From Nageia nagi (Eukaryota > Pinophyta): DNA of 64,000 nucleotides. Below are positions 24,597 to 36,180 of the stretch, piece by piece. How positions within the stretch are numbered: position 1 is the stretch's first letter; each line of letters opens with the position of its first letter. The stretch is taken from the NCBI GenBank assembly GCA_050084985.1, contig JBITNC010000001.1, forward strand, positions 10,850,001 to 10,914,000, given 5' to 3'. The position numbers were made by a program, and so were the translations under genes. Under the pieces are notes generated by a model. That model was not told where the DNA came from and searched no databases. It worked only from the letters and a program-made list of their open reading frames with translations.

Positions 24597-26835
24597 CTCC
24601 AAGCTACCTACTCTAACTTCCATATCCTATGTAAATGACACAAAATGATATTAGTTCATAATTAAATTAATCAAAATATAAATTCAAAATGTGAACTAAT
24701 CAAAATTAAAAAGTACCTAAAGGAATAAATGGAATGGCCTAGGCTAATAAATTAATGCTTGGTACATGGGTCATGTAAGTAGATGGCCCTATTGGGGCAT
24801 CTTTAGAGGTGTCTCATCCCTTGATATCTCCACATCCTCATCATCCTCATTGTATGAATCCTCTAAAGATACCTCTACACCCTCATCCTCATCATATGAA
24901 GTTGGTATCCTTAGAAGGGATGGCCTAATGCCTACCCACCAAGCTTCATATCCCTTAACCATCCTTGGAGTAAATAAAACCATAACTATATCATCTACCT
25001 CATGTGGTTACTCCCATGTGTTTCATCAGATAGACATGATCAAATAATCCCCTAAGGAATCTCTCTCATGACTCTATCGCATATAATACCTAACACCTAT
25101 AGGTATATCCTATGTGAGCCCAAATTGGTCCATAATATATGACCCAAATAATATGGCTCTACCCCTATCTTCCTGGTTTGGATAAAATAATGTTGCCTCA
25201 CCTACATAGTCTATTGGTAATCCTCATCCCATGAATAATCTTAATACACCACCCACATAATATCCTTGACCTGTAAGCTATATATCTCCCTCCTCCTAGC
25301 CTCAATGTTGCATGGAGCTTGAAAGTAACCAAGAATAGAAACCCAATAGTACATGGTAGGGTCTATCAAGTTAAAATTAAAATAAAATTAGAATAAAGGG
25401 GTATTTAAATAAATCCTAAAAATAATAATAATGAATAAATCAATAACATAAAAGAAATTCCCCTCTTATTGTAAAACCTAAGCAAGGAATTTAAACCCTA
25501 GTTTTGACCACACAATAAGTAAGAGGAATGAACTTGAAATGGAAAATACAAAAATGATGATGAAACCAACTTACCACATGGTTCATTGGTAAAATTTGTA
25601 TGTTTATAGCCACATGCCCTTGCCTCCTCACTAGGCCCTCCAATCCATCATGTAAGCAAAGAGAAAGCTAATTTGAAGGATCAAAATGAAGACAAGTGGA
25701 TCCCACTTCATGATAAAAATAAAATAAGAAGTGTAAATCAACTTCTCAAGGTGCCTCATCAATAAGCAAGGTCAGAAGATAGGTAAGATTTTGTAGAGCT
25801 ACAAGTAAGAAAAGTGGGTAAGTGAAAATGATGAATCAATGTTTATTTTTCCCATTTTTATAAAAATTAGCCTCAAACCCTAGATTGTACTTTCATCATT
25901 AAAATATTTAAAATGATGCATGCAATATCAAATTTCATTATTTCTTATTGCAATAAAATATGTTATATCCATTTGATCTCTTTTTGAAAAATTAATTTTA
26001 CAATTTTTAGAGCATAAACACCCTAGTTTTATATGTTACTTTAAGTTAAAAGGACATGATGATTATTTCGATGCAATTTTATTTAAAATTCCATTATTTC
26101 ATAAATATTTGTCCTAATGATAATGCTAATCAAATTTGGTGAAGATTTTCTACTAATTACCTAAAAATCAAAGCACCCACAATGTGCCAAAACTATCTTT
26201 AAGATAGTAACATTGTAAATGTCAATGATTTTTATTTCAAAAGTTTTCATATTTTATAATATTAGACCACTATTTATTTGAATATTTGGTAAAATTAAAA
26301 ATATGGTACATATATCTCTAATGATCATTTTTCAAAATAATGCACATTTTACTAACAAAATCTAAAGTTTTAGGCCATGGCAACCCCATGAGTACAATCT
26401 TTACATATTATAGGTTATTCCAAGCTTGGGGCATATCTGGACCTCATCATCTTGATGATCAATATAAAATAAAGACTATATATCAAAAATGGTACTAGTA
26501 TAGTAAAAATATATTAATTTCATCCTTGATCTTACTTTGATAATTATTTCAATGGATGTAATCTATGCAAGTATTATTTATTTTATTTCCATAGATCATC
26601 CTGAAGAGTAGGACCTCCATGGTACCTTGTAAATCCTTTGCACATAGGATATCATTTTATCTTGATCACCCCATAAAAGCTAGTGCGAGGGGAAATCCAA
26701 TACCAAAAGGGGGTAAATGAGATATCATATTCAACGTAACAATCATGAAAGGAAAGTACACTTTGAATCTAAATGTTTTTCACTTCTCTAAACTTCTTTG
26801 GATTATGGAATGTTAATGCTTTTCATTTCATATCC

Positions 26836-26849
26836 AAAGAAGGGGAAAA
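26836..26849 (+). promoter_or_regulatory. Polypurine tract of the pol-less Tat-type element
   Basis: aaagaaggggaaaa directly precedes the tg of the 3' LTR at 26850. Confidence 0.85.
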
Positions 26850-27539
26850 TGTAGACACATAAAAATTATTTATTATTTATTAATAAATCATATTTTAGAC
26901 TTCTCTAAAGAATAAAAGCAATATTACATATACTAAGATAAAGTTGATATTACAATGCAATACCATGTGTTATATTAAATACAATATCATTTATCATGGT
27001 TCATATATTAAAATATCTTGAATATAACAAAGATTATATTATTGCTATGAGTCAAATTTCACTCCTTCATATGTCCTTGAAGGTTATAAATGGAGGAGTT
27101 GGAGGTTGGTATACCTATCAAATCTCTTTGATAGGTGCTTATCCCATACATCATACTTATGGTGTCTGTAGATGCCACTTATTCAAGGTTTTGTTATGCT
27201 CTAAGCTTTTATTACATATTATACTTTGCACATGATATAATTATGTAGGTTTTAAGGCATCAACACCATAAGGTTCGCATGCCACCCATGCCATGATTCT
27301 TCATGATCTAGATCTATAGATAAAAGAGGCAATGGAAACTAGTCCACATTATCGAATATCATCATCAAGTTTGTCTCTAATTTGATCTAGTCCTTCATAT
27401 ACTCTTACCATACCTTTAGGATTTCCTTATCATAAATAGATGCATATTTTTCATTTATTAATAATTGTATTTGAATAAATGTCATCTTCCATAGACTTAT
27501 TTTGTGTTTATATTATTATTACACAATTTAGGGTCTATA
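26850..27539 (+). repeat. 3' LTR of the pol-less Tat-type element
   Basis: 690 bp, pairs with 19814-20500. It ends ggtctata where the 5' copy has ggtctaca, a single transition at the terminal ca. Confidence 0.92.
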
Positions 27540-27544
27540 TTTAG

Positions 27545-28690
27545 ATTGAACCTACCTACATATATGAATATGTATTTAGTTGTAAATGTGGAGAACTTAA
27601 AGGTATATGAGCCATCCATGTTGACTCATGGGGATGGTCACTATTAAGAAATGGTAAATACCATGTGAGTGCATACTAGGGGTATTTTTTATATCAAGTT
27701 GAACTATTGGTATATTGGTAAGTATTTTATAAGGGGAGGGGGTGGGGGTTTTAAAATTTATACAAAATATTCTACCAAGTTATATTTGACAAATTGACTT
27801 TATAATCAATTGATGGACCCCACCTTGTTATTTATGCTTTTGTATTTTAACTTGGAGGCTTTTTTAAATTTTTAGGTTAAAGGTCTCATGCCGTATTATT
27901 TTTGAATATTTAATATATTCACTTGCTTTAGGTATATTTAGGATTTTAAATTTTAAAATCCCACCTACCATTGTAAGCATTAATTATGGATTCACATGTA
28001 AACCCTTTTTTTTTTGCATTTTTGTTAGTGGTGATTTCCTATTTAAACATGTTTGTAGCTCCTTTCAAAATACCTTCTTATATTCCAATTGATAAGCCCT
28101 TAATAGGAAAAATTTGTTCTAGGCATGAAGTGTTAGAGTTTTCTATAATTTTTCATTTTGTTAATGGAAAGTTCTTTCTCCATTTTTATTTTGAATTATT
28201 TTATTTATTTTATTATTTACTCTTGAAGCTGCAAGTGATCTCAATATAATATTTAAAATATAATTTTTTAAAAGGGTTATTATTTATTATATAGGGCTTT
28301 ACCATGAGGGGTTTACTAAATTAAAAGAGAAGATGGCAAATTTTAAAAATAGAGGATTTTTAAAGAATCTCATGCACACATGTGTTTTGAAGGATTTTTA
28401 TTAAGTGACCCCCTATGTGTTGACTAAAGATGAAGCAGGTTCAAATCAAAATTTTCCATCCCTTGATGAATTAGCTCCTCACACTATGGATGAACTTAAG
28501 GAGGATTGTATATTGCAAAAGAAGGTTCATGCTACAAGAAGAGGTGATACCAATATATGGTTGGTTGAATTGAAAGGATAAATTCCTAACAAAGTTAAGT
28601 GGATGGAGAAATCCAAGGTTGAGGAGTTGTATCCTTATCTTCTCACAAAAAGGAGCATTTGTAGGATCAAATGCTACCCTATTGGGAAGG
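27545..28690 (+). pseudogene. Integrase C-terminus and tail of the plus-strand gypsy element
   Basis: Continues the frame cut at 19813: the pre-insertion reading runs SENAF, then from 27545 YLVVNVENLKVYEPSM. It is cut again by the MITE at 27627-28417 and resumes with DEAGSNQNFPSLDELAPHTM, KEDCILQKKVHATRRGDTN and KWMEKSKVEELYPYLL. The last part matches the tail of the minus-strand gypsy element at about 7180-7265. One stop (LKG then TAA near 28580) interrupts it. Confidence 0.88.
27627..28417. mobile_element. hAT-type MITE, copy 2 (791 bp)
   Basis: Flanked by exact 8-bp duplications tgttgact (27619-27626 and 28418-28425). Terminal inverted repeats: left catggggatggtcactatta, right in reverse complement catagggggtcacttaataa. 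Its two ends match the 405-bp copy at 24192, but the middle is about 390 bp longer and unrelated to it, with no recognisable gene. Taking it out with one target copy makes the gypsy reading frame continuous (MLTKDEAG), which confirms the exact borders. Confidence 0.92.
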
Positions 28691-29382
28691 TGTGATCCTT
28701 ATGGGTAAGTTAATATTTTCATGAGAAAAGATTGTAACAAAGGTTTATGTGCTTAGAGATAACCTTAATCTTGAAATTTGATGACCTGATCTTACAGGAA
28801 GGATAATGTCCATGTTGTACTGATGTTATTTTCAAGGCATCCATGTTGTAGGTTTGGATCAATTTTTGAGGGAAGTTGAAGGGACATGGTCATTTGGGCA
28901 GTTAGATCATTTTGGAAATTGAACCATTGGTGTTTTATGTATCCAAGCTTATTTGAGTCTATTTTTCCATTATTATGGGGTTGGAAGAGTTGGAGAGAAT
29001 ATTTATAAGGGAGATCAAGAGTCATCTTGTAGATTGAAGTTCTCTGTAGTAGTATTCTGTTATAGGAGTGTTAAAGTTTGTAAGTGTATGTATTGCTATC
29101 ATATTGATAGTATTTCTCCATTTACATGTAGTATTCTGTTGTAGGAGTGTTAAAGTTTGTAGGTGTATGTATTGCTATCATATTGATAGTATTTCTCCAT
29201 TTACATGTACATGTTATAATTATTTATAAGAAATAATAATAAGTGCTCCCATTCCATGCTAGATTAGCCCACATTGGGTGAACCAAGGTAAATATCTATG
29301 TTAAAATATCGTGTGTGTAATTGGGATTGTTCATGTGTTGGTTACTTTGTAGTATTAAATTAATTTTCAATTGCACACAATA
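28691..29382 (+). repeat. 3' LTR-like copy of the plus-strand gypsy element
   Basis: Pairs with 15152-15773. It follows a purine-rich stretch (attgggaagg, 28681-28690) that could be the polypurine tract. It holds the motif tagcccacattgggtgaacc at 29268. It is longer than the 5' copy because of a 79-bp tandem duplication. Similarity to the 5' side continues past 29382 to about 29475. Confidence 0.72.
29052..29209 (+). repeat. 79-bp tandem duplication inside the LTR
   Basis: Two adjacent copies (29052-29130, 29131-29209) differ at only a couple of positions. The 5' LTR of the same element has a single copy (about 15521), so the duplication arose after insertion or in a recombined copy. Confidence 0.92.
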
Positions 29383-29475
29383 ATTTTAATGGGTGAAATA
29401 GTGATAATATTTTCAATTAAAATTTGTAAGTGAGGATCCAAGTATACTATAAGCATTTGATGATTACAGATAATT

Positions 29476-32400
29476 TGATTAGCCACATTTTCCTCCTCTT
29501 GCTTTCTTGGAAAATTCCTTTTCTTTTCTTATGTTGCATCATGAGTTTTTTAAAATTATCTCACCTTTAGTTTTGGTTGGAATCTCTTTTGAAGATCCTA
29601 GAGACTATTATGAGGTTTCTTTACCTCCCTCTCTTGTTGACTCCATTGCTACTTTTCCTATGCAAAAATACATTAGGCCTTCTACACTTCCTAGTTTGTT
29701 GGTGATATCTTCACTTTAATATGATTTGTAGTTTCATTCATCATCAAAAGTACCAGACATCATGTTGTTCCCTCCTTTTCATATTTTTTTGGAGTGGGAA
29801 GATTTCTAATGTATGACTTCTAACTTCTTTCTTCCTCATGGGATATATTCAGTTAGATGATGAAGCATATTTATTTTTTGGAGATATCACATGGATCCTT
29901 TGTAGTTCTCCTTCTACGGCTATTATCCTAAGAGAGGTATTGCTACAAACATCTTTGCATCACCTTACTTTCTTGGGGTGATAAAATTTGTCCTTGGGGG
30001 TGTTGATGAGGATATATTACTCTCCATCTTCCTACTTTATCTTTATCTATTGGTAGATGGTTTTTTTCCATGTGATTTTCATCATCTTTCAATAGAGATT
30101 TATGGACATATTATACATGAGTACATGATCAGACCTTGTTTCCAAGATTCATATCTATGGATGTGCCACTTATTTTACCTCCTATTATCACTTAAAGGGA
30201 GGTGTTAGAGTTTATTTTACTTGAGTATACATTTACTTAAGTCTTCTAAGATATTAGGGATTTTTATTTATTTTTTATATTTCCTTTTGTCTTTTTCTAG
30301 TTTTATATGGATACATAACAAATTGATTATTATGATCCATTGGTGTGTATTGTGAGCACTTATCTATTTAAGAAAGAACATTTCTCATGTATCAAATCAA
30401 TCATATTAATTTAATCAATTTTAGTGAGCTTCTATGGAATATTTTGTAGTGCTATGCATATATATGATTTATGGGTCCGAAATAGTATTTTTGCCTTTGG
30501 CCACCATTACTTTAAACTATTCCTTGATACCTAAACCCTCAAGCCAATTGAACCTAATAATATTTGTTATGCTTGTAGTTCTCAATTTCTTCCCAATCTC
30601 TCACAACTTGCGAACACATCCTCTATCTATTTTAGAATCCCATATCTTTCATGGCATTAAGTGTCTCCTTTGGTATAATGATGTAAGAAATAATTATGGA
30701 GTATTTTATATAAACTTTTATGAGCAATTGTCATGAATTTTAGGTTTATTCCTAGTTAATATTTGGAGACTTTAACAAACATTATACTTGTTTTGATAAT
30801 TTATTTTCATTGGATGGGTGTGAGTGATTGTGATCAATTATACTTGGTAGTATTCTTATTTTTCTTGAAAAATTTGTACATTGTTGAATTTTATTCTTTA
30901 TATGAGAAACAATAATTCAAATACTTCATTTATATATATTTAATTCTAGACAAAGTTTTATAGGTCCTACAAACGTATGTGTTAAAAACAAAGTTAAAAG
31001 ATATATATCTATCTATATCATTATTAACCAAAGCAAAATTATACAGGAAAAAAATATATTTACGAGCAACACCCAATTTTTCATATTTTTATATAACCCT
31101 TTAATAATCTAAATCATAAAATTCTTGACCTCATATTATGTACTCAAGTAAGGCTTTATTTTGATCCATACTTATTTCTTTCCCATATTTAAAGCTTCCA
31201 TTATTTCCTCCATGATCAAGGTCTTCTTAACTATCCAAGTCTTATATAAATTAATCAATTCTTATTTGGTTAGATTCATTTGCAAGCTTGAAAACACTAG
31301 TTCTTTACCTTCCATAACATATAGGTAGTTGTTGGAGAAGATTGTAAAATATTTTGGTCTTTGAATATCATATAAAATATAGACTGATGCTTAATATATT
31401 TCTTTAAAGAACTATCTCTCATTCCATCATTCTAGCCAAATTTTATGCATACCCCATGGTGACTCTTGGAATATTCTATACAATCAAGCTTTTGAATAGG
31501 ATCCATTACATGATCATTTCAATAGCTATTGAATCAAAAAGACACCCTCTCTTAGTTTTCAAATCATCAATGCAACTTGCAAGCAAATGAATTAATTGGT
31601 GTTGTTACTCAAAAGACACCTCTATCCTATAATCTATAGGCTTACATATCAAGAAAATTCCTTTATAGATCTTATATATGACCTTTAATTATTCCACTAG
31701 AGATATAAACAAAAGGATCATGAAGATAATCTTCTTAGCTTACCTAAGGACAACTTGGATTAAACTTAGAAAATCACTTTTACCAAAACTTTTACATTAC
31801 CTTAAGGTGTACATGAAATTAGAGAAAAGTGCTATTTTTATTATTGATTACATCAAACTACATATATCACATGGTATCTAATTCCCTCTTATCTAGATAA
31901 GTATTTAATCATACTAGCTATGTATCGAGACATACCATCATCTCCCTAGAGATCAGTGTATATGTAGACTATGCAATATGGAATTAGAAATTGAAGATCA
32001 TTTCCTTTTTAATTTATCTATATGCTATGAAATTTGAAGTAAGTTTCATTACTTATTTTGAGATCATGTATGAATTATGAATATCAAAATGCATCACACT
32101 CTATATCAAATAAGTTACTTGCCTCATATATAAAGTGATCATTGATAGATCCCACAACATAATGAGTTCTAGACTTATCAATTTTTGTTAATCATGGGAA
32201 GTTACCAATAAGAAGAATAACATGTTTTAGGAATTAAGTTTGATTTTTGGCTAATCATATATTTTGAGCTCTTTATTTTCTAATTATTATGCATAGATTT
32301 TCTTTATAGGATCAATCAACCTAGAGGAGGTCGATCAACACCAATCGATTGATCAATCATATTCTAGACCCGATTGGTTAGCCGATCCTATTGTAGATAA

Positions 32401-32559
32401 ATTTGTTGGTATTATTTTTACAAAAGAAACTAGACCTAAAGAAACTAATATGATAAATAGGATCGGTCTGATGGTAACCAATCATGATCTGGAGGCATAA
32501 AATTTCTATTTTGAGCATGTAAACTCACTCTTGCTTTGATTTAAGTTTAGGAACTAATG
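29476..32559. other. Unclassified, probably old retroelement sequence
   Basis: The plus strand from 29470 to 30200 reads as decayed coding text with no motif I know (29507-29719 and 29978-30208 are its open parts). At 30194-30202 aaagggagg is followed by tgttagag, which looks like a polypurine tract and LTR start, but I find no partner LTR. The remainder to 32559 is AT-rich with short open stretches that look accidental. Confidence 0.4.
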
Positions 32560-33180
32560 TTGTTATTGATGATAGATTTAATGCATGATTTTTTTACTTT
32601 AGTTTGGGTTATAAGTAAGCTTGTATAAATCTCTATAAATATGTTGTAAGATTCATTGTAACTAAGCAAAGTAAGGAAGTGGAGAATAAAGTTTGTATAT
32701 TACTCTAGAATTCTTAATAGACTATAATGTTTAGATCTAGTTGTGAAGTTTCCTTCTTTCATATAATTAGGCATACAAATAGGAGATATATATTATTGTC
32801 AACCATTTTTGTTAAAGGTTTGTGAAGATCCTTACAAAATTAGGCCTTTAATAAAAAAATAAGCAAAGTAACCAAAAGGAAGGAAGTGGAGAATAAAGTT
32901 TCTATATGAGTGAGAAAGAGAAGAGAGACTGTTGTAGTTAGGATTTTTGTGTAACCAAAGATAAAGTACATTGGTGTTGTTATTAGTTGTATCTATTGGT
33001 GCCTTTGGAATGATATAAAGAAAGGAATGGATATTCTCCATGGATGTAGCCCACATTAGGCGAACCACATTACATGTTTGTGTCTTCTTTTAATGATCTT
33101 ATTTTCTAAATTCTTATTTTAGTTTTGAGTAAAGTAATTGAACAAATTTATTTTTATATATTGAATCCTAACAATATCAT
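32560..33180 (+). repeat. Probable LTR remnant
   Basis: Contains gtagcccacattaggcgaac at 33047, the motif found near the 3' end of the gypsy LTRs in this window, followed at the right distance by cctaaca-like text (about 33165-33173). A 30-base word (aaggaagtggagaataaagt and following) occurs twice, at about 32672 and 32879. No internal region or partner copy is seen, so it may be a solo LTR or fragment. Confidence 0.5.
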
Positions 33181-33953
33181 CTTTGAAGACTATAGAAGGG
33201 CCACTCATCAACACATTACTATTAAACCCACTAACATTACTTCCTCTAGTTGCAACATCATGAGCTTCTTTCCAACCTCAAATGTTGGAGGAACCCCTTG
33301 ACTCTCCATATGTAGAATTTCTACCTCAATCATACCTATTGTACTTGTCACTTTTTCTTCACCTACTTCTTTCTCTTACACATTGGAGCCACTCTAGGTT
33401 CTCCCTTGTTGTTCTTATATATATTTTTCTATATTCCCAATGATAATTTTTTTTTCACTTAAAAACATTAATATGAAATTTCAATTTCAATTACTTAGTT
33501 ATATATTGTATTGAAACATTTGAAATTTTTAAACTAAGCTATGAATTTGGGGAAGTGAAACTTTTATAATTCATTGTCTTCCCTTTGAGTAAAGATAATT
33601 ATATCTTAACATCCTTGAAATGTTTATCCATTCTTAAAGAGAGGCTTTTCATTTTGAACATCATATTATCAATGTATTTTAGTTTCTCAATGAACATTAT
33701 CATTCTGAATCAAAATTATGATAGGTGGGGAGGGTGAAATGTATTTTAAATCATATATTAATGAACATGCTAGTATATGATAATGGCTTGTATAACTCAA
33801 AATATTTTTGGCTTGTTACTATTGGAAACTTCTTTTTATCTACTTCTCATTGTCTTAGAAAATCAACATAATTTTTCATTGCTACTTTATATAGATTTAT
33901 GATATTCTATATGTACCCTTTGAGCCTTCTATTCTAGTTTTGGCCTCTCTTCA
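33181..33953. other. Unclassified AT-rich DNA
   Basis: I see no gene, repeat pair or motif here. It ends where copy B of the duplicated block begins. Confidence 0.4.
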
Positions 33954-35306
33954 ATTTATACTCTTGACGATTGATTATGGCACTTAAAATTCCTTATGTA
34001 ATCCTTAGGAGACTGCCTTTCATTTCCACATTCAACAAGGATATCTAAGTCTATCTTGGAGTGGTGTTCAAAAAATAAGAGCTTGGTATATATACTAAAG
34101 GTTTACTCATTTGAAAGGTTATTAAAGATAGCTTTTTCTATTTCAAATAATTTTACAAATTCGATAGGTGAAGGTTGAAGACCTTCATATGATATATCTA
34201 AGTGAAAATAATATTCTCCATTTCTTATTCTTTAAAAGGGATAAGTATCTTCCTATGGGGTTAGTACAACTATTTTCTTGGTGGCATGTTCTTTGTATGA
34301 TTTGATTATATCATCTATTGACTTTTATTTTTAAATAGAGATAAAAGAATACAAGGTAAAATACATGTCATCATACCCTATCTTAATTTTTTAGCAATAT
34401 CTTATTATTTTTTACTAAATAATGAGGTTACAAATTTAGTATTAATGCCTTTAAAAATATCCATCAAACCCTTTTGTTGATCATTTATCTACTTAACTAA
34501 CCTAAAGGGGAAAATCAAATCTTGTCCCTTTTACTCTTAGCTTGGTAGAAGAAACCTTGGATATATACGTGACCTTGAGAAAGGCTTGAAATTTGAAATT
34601 TATTCTCTTAGATTTAGTCAACATTTTAAAAGAGAATGTGTCCAAAATGATATGAATTTTATCTCTTCACAACATCTCCCCTTATTCCTATCCCTTCACC
34701 TCACTTTGATACCCCTTATACCCTTTCTATCTTGAACTATTTTGATGGTCTACACACCATTAATTACTCTACCAAAATCTCTCACCTTGTGTCAAAATTG
34801 TACTAGCTCCCACTCCTCACTACCACCTCTATGTATGAATTCTCATCTCATGTCCTCTAGGAGGTTTCCCTTAACTTTATAACCCTCAGAGCTTGTCATT
34901 CTAACCCCCTTCTTTCCCCCTTGTTTGCATAGTTCAATTGGTATGATAATGATTTTATGTATTTTTATTATAAGCTCCATTTTTCCTTAGTCCATGATCC
35001 TTCATCTATACCTGAAACATGTTGAGAGTATCATTTATCCTTAGGTGGAAGAATGACAATTTTTTACATCTAGGGGACTTATGTTTCTCAATTCCATCCA
35101 TCACTCCCCTAAATCCTTTTAGTGTACCCTCTTCCCAAGGAGATCCACATCTTTATACATTGATCCTTAGACTTGGATCTCTTATGTTAACTCCATTTTT
35201 TATTTCCTTTTCCAACCTACCATCCTTGTCTCTTTATCCCTTGCTTCCTGGTAGTTATTTCATTCTAGTGGCACTATTTAGAAATTTGATACAAATAAAT
35301 ATATAG
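33954..35306 (+). repeat. Diverged duplicated block, copy B, left part
   Basis: Aligns with about 645-2034 of copy A. It is cut at 35306 by the 16.6 kb Tat element. The open stretch at 35019-35306 (95 codons) within it is not preserved in copy A and has no known motif, so I do not call it a gene. Confidence 0.8.
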
Positions 35307-35530
35307 TGTAGACACCTAAAAATGTCCCCTTCTTAACTAGTAAACATTAAAATAAGCATAACTCTTTGCAATAATATAAAATAGGTCTAAAAAACCCTAT
35401 TTTTGGATAGCCCTCATCGAGTACATGCGAAACGGGTGGTCACATGACTCTTTTTAGGTAAAATTGGCTATTAGGCGGTCATTTTAATATTGTCATAAAA
35501 TTAAAAACCAATCGCCAGCGACCCAAGATA

Positions 35531-35583
35531 GTCACCAGCATTTTGAGTCAATCGTCGACATTCGTATTGCAATCGCTGGTGAC
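35531..35583 (+). promoter_or_regulatory. U3 inverted repeat (5' LTR version)
   Basis: Perfect 9-bp arms gtcaccagc (35531-35539) and gctggtgac (35575-35583) with a 35-base loop that contains the palindrome gtcgac (35554-35559). It lies about 150 bases upstream of the TATA box. The 3' LTR has a different but again self-complementary pair at the same place. Confidence 0.75.
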
Positions 35584-35732
35584 TCTGTAACAGCCGAACC
35601 AAGAAGCCAAAATAGCAAGAGAAAGTTGAAACATTTCAACTTTACAAGATGATGTGGATAGAGGGGGTCAGTTACAACCTATAGTGGCTTTTCACTTCCT
35701 CTTACCAACCTTTGAACATCTCACCCAAAATC

Positions 35733-35740
35733 TATAAATA
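35733..35740 (+). promoter_or_regulatory. LTR TATA box
   Basis: tataaata in a good context (aaatctataaatac), 426 bases into the LTR, conserved at 51436-51443 in the 3' LTR. This is the likely promoter of the element. Confidence 0.75.
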
Positions 35741-36160
35741 CAAGCTAATACAAAGCAAATTAGAGAGAGGATCTTGACCCATTTTTAAAGTAGGGTAATG
35801 CTACCAAAATATTGTGAGCTCATACATTTTATTGTTTTATGCTAGTTTCAATTTAATTCATGTCATACATAGATGCTTTGATGTTATTGTCTTTTGCATG
35901 TGTGTAGGATTTACAGGTTGTTCATATCAAGGAAAGAAGCAAGCAAATCAAAAAATAAAGGAGATCTAATACTCTTATTTTAGCAAATGGTATTTGTAAA
36001 AGTCCCTTTTAAGGGCAAATTGTAGTTTGAACTAAAAATCAATATCATTTTACAATTACAACATGTTTATCTATTTTATATAATTTAAGGTTCAGTGAAG
36101 ATTTAAGAATAATTTGTATTCCATGTTATTCTACATTCCAGCTTTATTTTCACTGCAACA

Positions 36161-36180
36161 TTCTGGTGCTAGAAGGAGGG
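36161..36180 (+). promoter_or_regulatory. Probable primer binding site of the Tat element
   Basis: Directly after the 5' LTR comes ttctggtgctagaaggaggg. The tggtgct start is where the complement of a tRNA 3' CCA end is expected. I cannot name the tRNA with certainty. Confidence 0.6.

Larger units (their letters stand above)
23780..25650 (-). pseudogene. Antisense gene-like frame in the pol-less Tat-type element, unrecognised
   Basis: The minus strand reads as decayed coding sequence. From right to left there is a stretch at about 25380-24990 with phrases such as AILFGSYIMDQFGL and VLFTPRMVKGYEAWWVGIRP. An acidic stretch follows (24789-24870, SYDEDEGVEVSLEDSYNEDD) and then, beyond a MITE, a coiled-coil-like stretch (24190-24060, DEVERVRPMEVELTYLKSIL). 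It ends at about 23780. A splice-donor-like gtaagt on the minus strand near 25588 and acceptor-like sites near 25410 or 25375 could mark a short first exon. I do not recognise the protein. Position and orientation match the PMD frame of the larger element, so it may be a parallel captured gene. Confidence 0.5.
19814..27539 (+). mobile_element. Tat-type LTR element lacking pol, nested in the gypsy element
   Basis: LTRs at 19814-20500 and 26850-27539 flank an internal part with a gag of the Tat kind but no recognisable RT, RNase H or integrase. The target duplication tttag is at 19809-19813 and 27540-27544. The LTR start tgtagacacctaaaaatg is shared with the 16.6 kb Tat element at 35307, and the polypurine tracts resemble each other (about 26836-26849 and 50998-51009). 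Minus-strand gene-like sequence occupies about 23780-25650, as in the larger element. Together this looks like a non-autonomous derivative or deletion product of a Tat element. Confidence 0.9.
15152..29382 (+). mobile_element. Decayed Ty3/gypsy element, host of three later insertions
   Basis: Similar LTR-like blocks lie at about 15152-15773 and 28691-29382. Between them, on the plus strand, are gag, protease, RT, RNase H, integrase and the same C-terminal tail as in the minus-strand gypsy element at 6005-12201. The element is split by a Tat-type element (19814-27539) and a MITE (27627-28417), and the Tat-type element holds a further MITE. Removing each insertion plus one copy of its target duplication restores a continuous reading through the integrase C-terminus, which proves the nesting order. 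Without the insertions it is about 5.7 kb. The outer boundaries are approximate because I found no target duplication. Confidence 0.88.
35307..36160 (+). repeat. 5' LTR of the Tat element
   Basis: 854 bp. It contains a U3 hairpin (35531-35583) and a TATA box (35733-35740). The transcript would start shortly after the TATA box. About 15 of the roughly 36 differences from the 3' LTR cluster in 35510-35595, around the hairpin. Confidence 0.96.

Noticed and set aside
29052-29209. Direct repeats that might suggest a CRISPR-like or satellite array
   Set aside because: Only two adjacent copies without spacers, inside an LTR of a eukaryotic retroelement.
35019-35306. 95-codon open stretch in the duplicated block
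   Set aside because: The corresponding part of copy A (about 1740-2030) is not open in the same way, so it is not a conserved gene.
36161-36180. Naming the tRNA that primes the Tat element
   Set aside because: The site looks right in position, but I cannot match it to a tRNA with confidence by eye.
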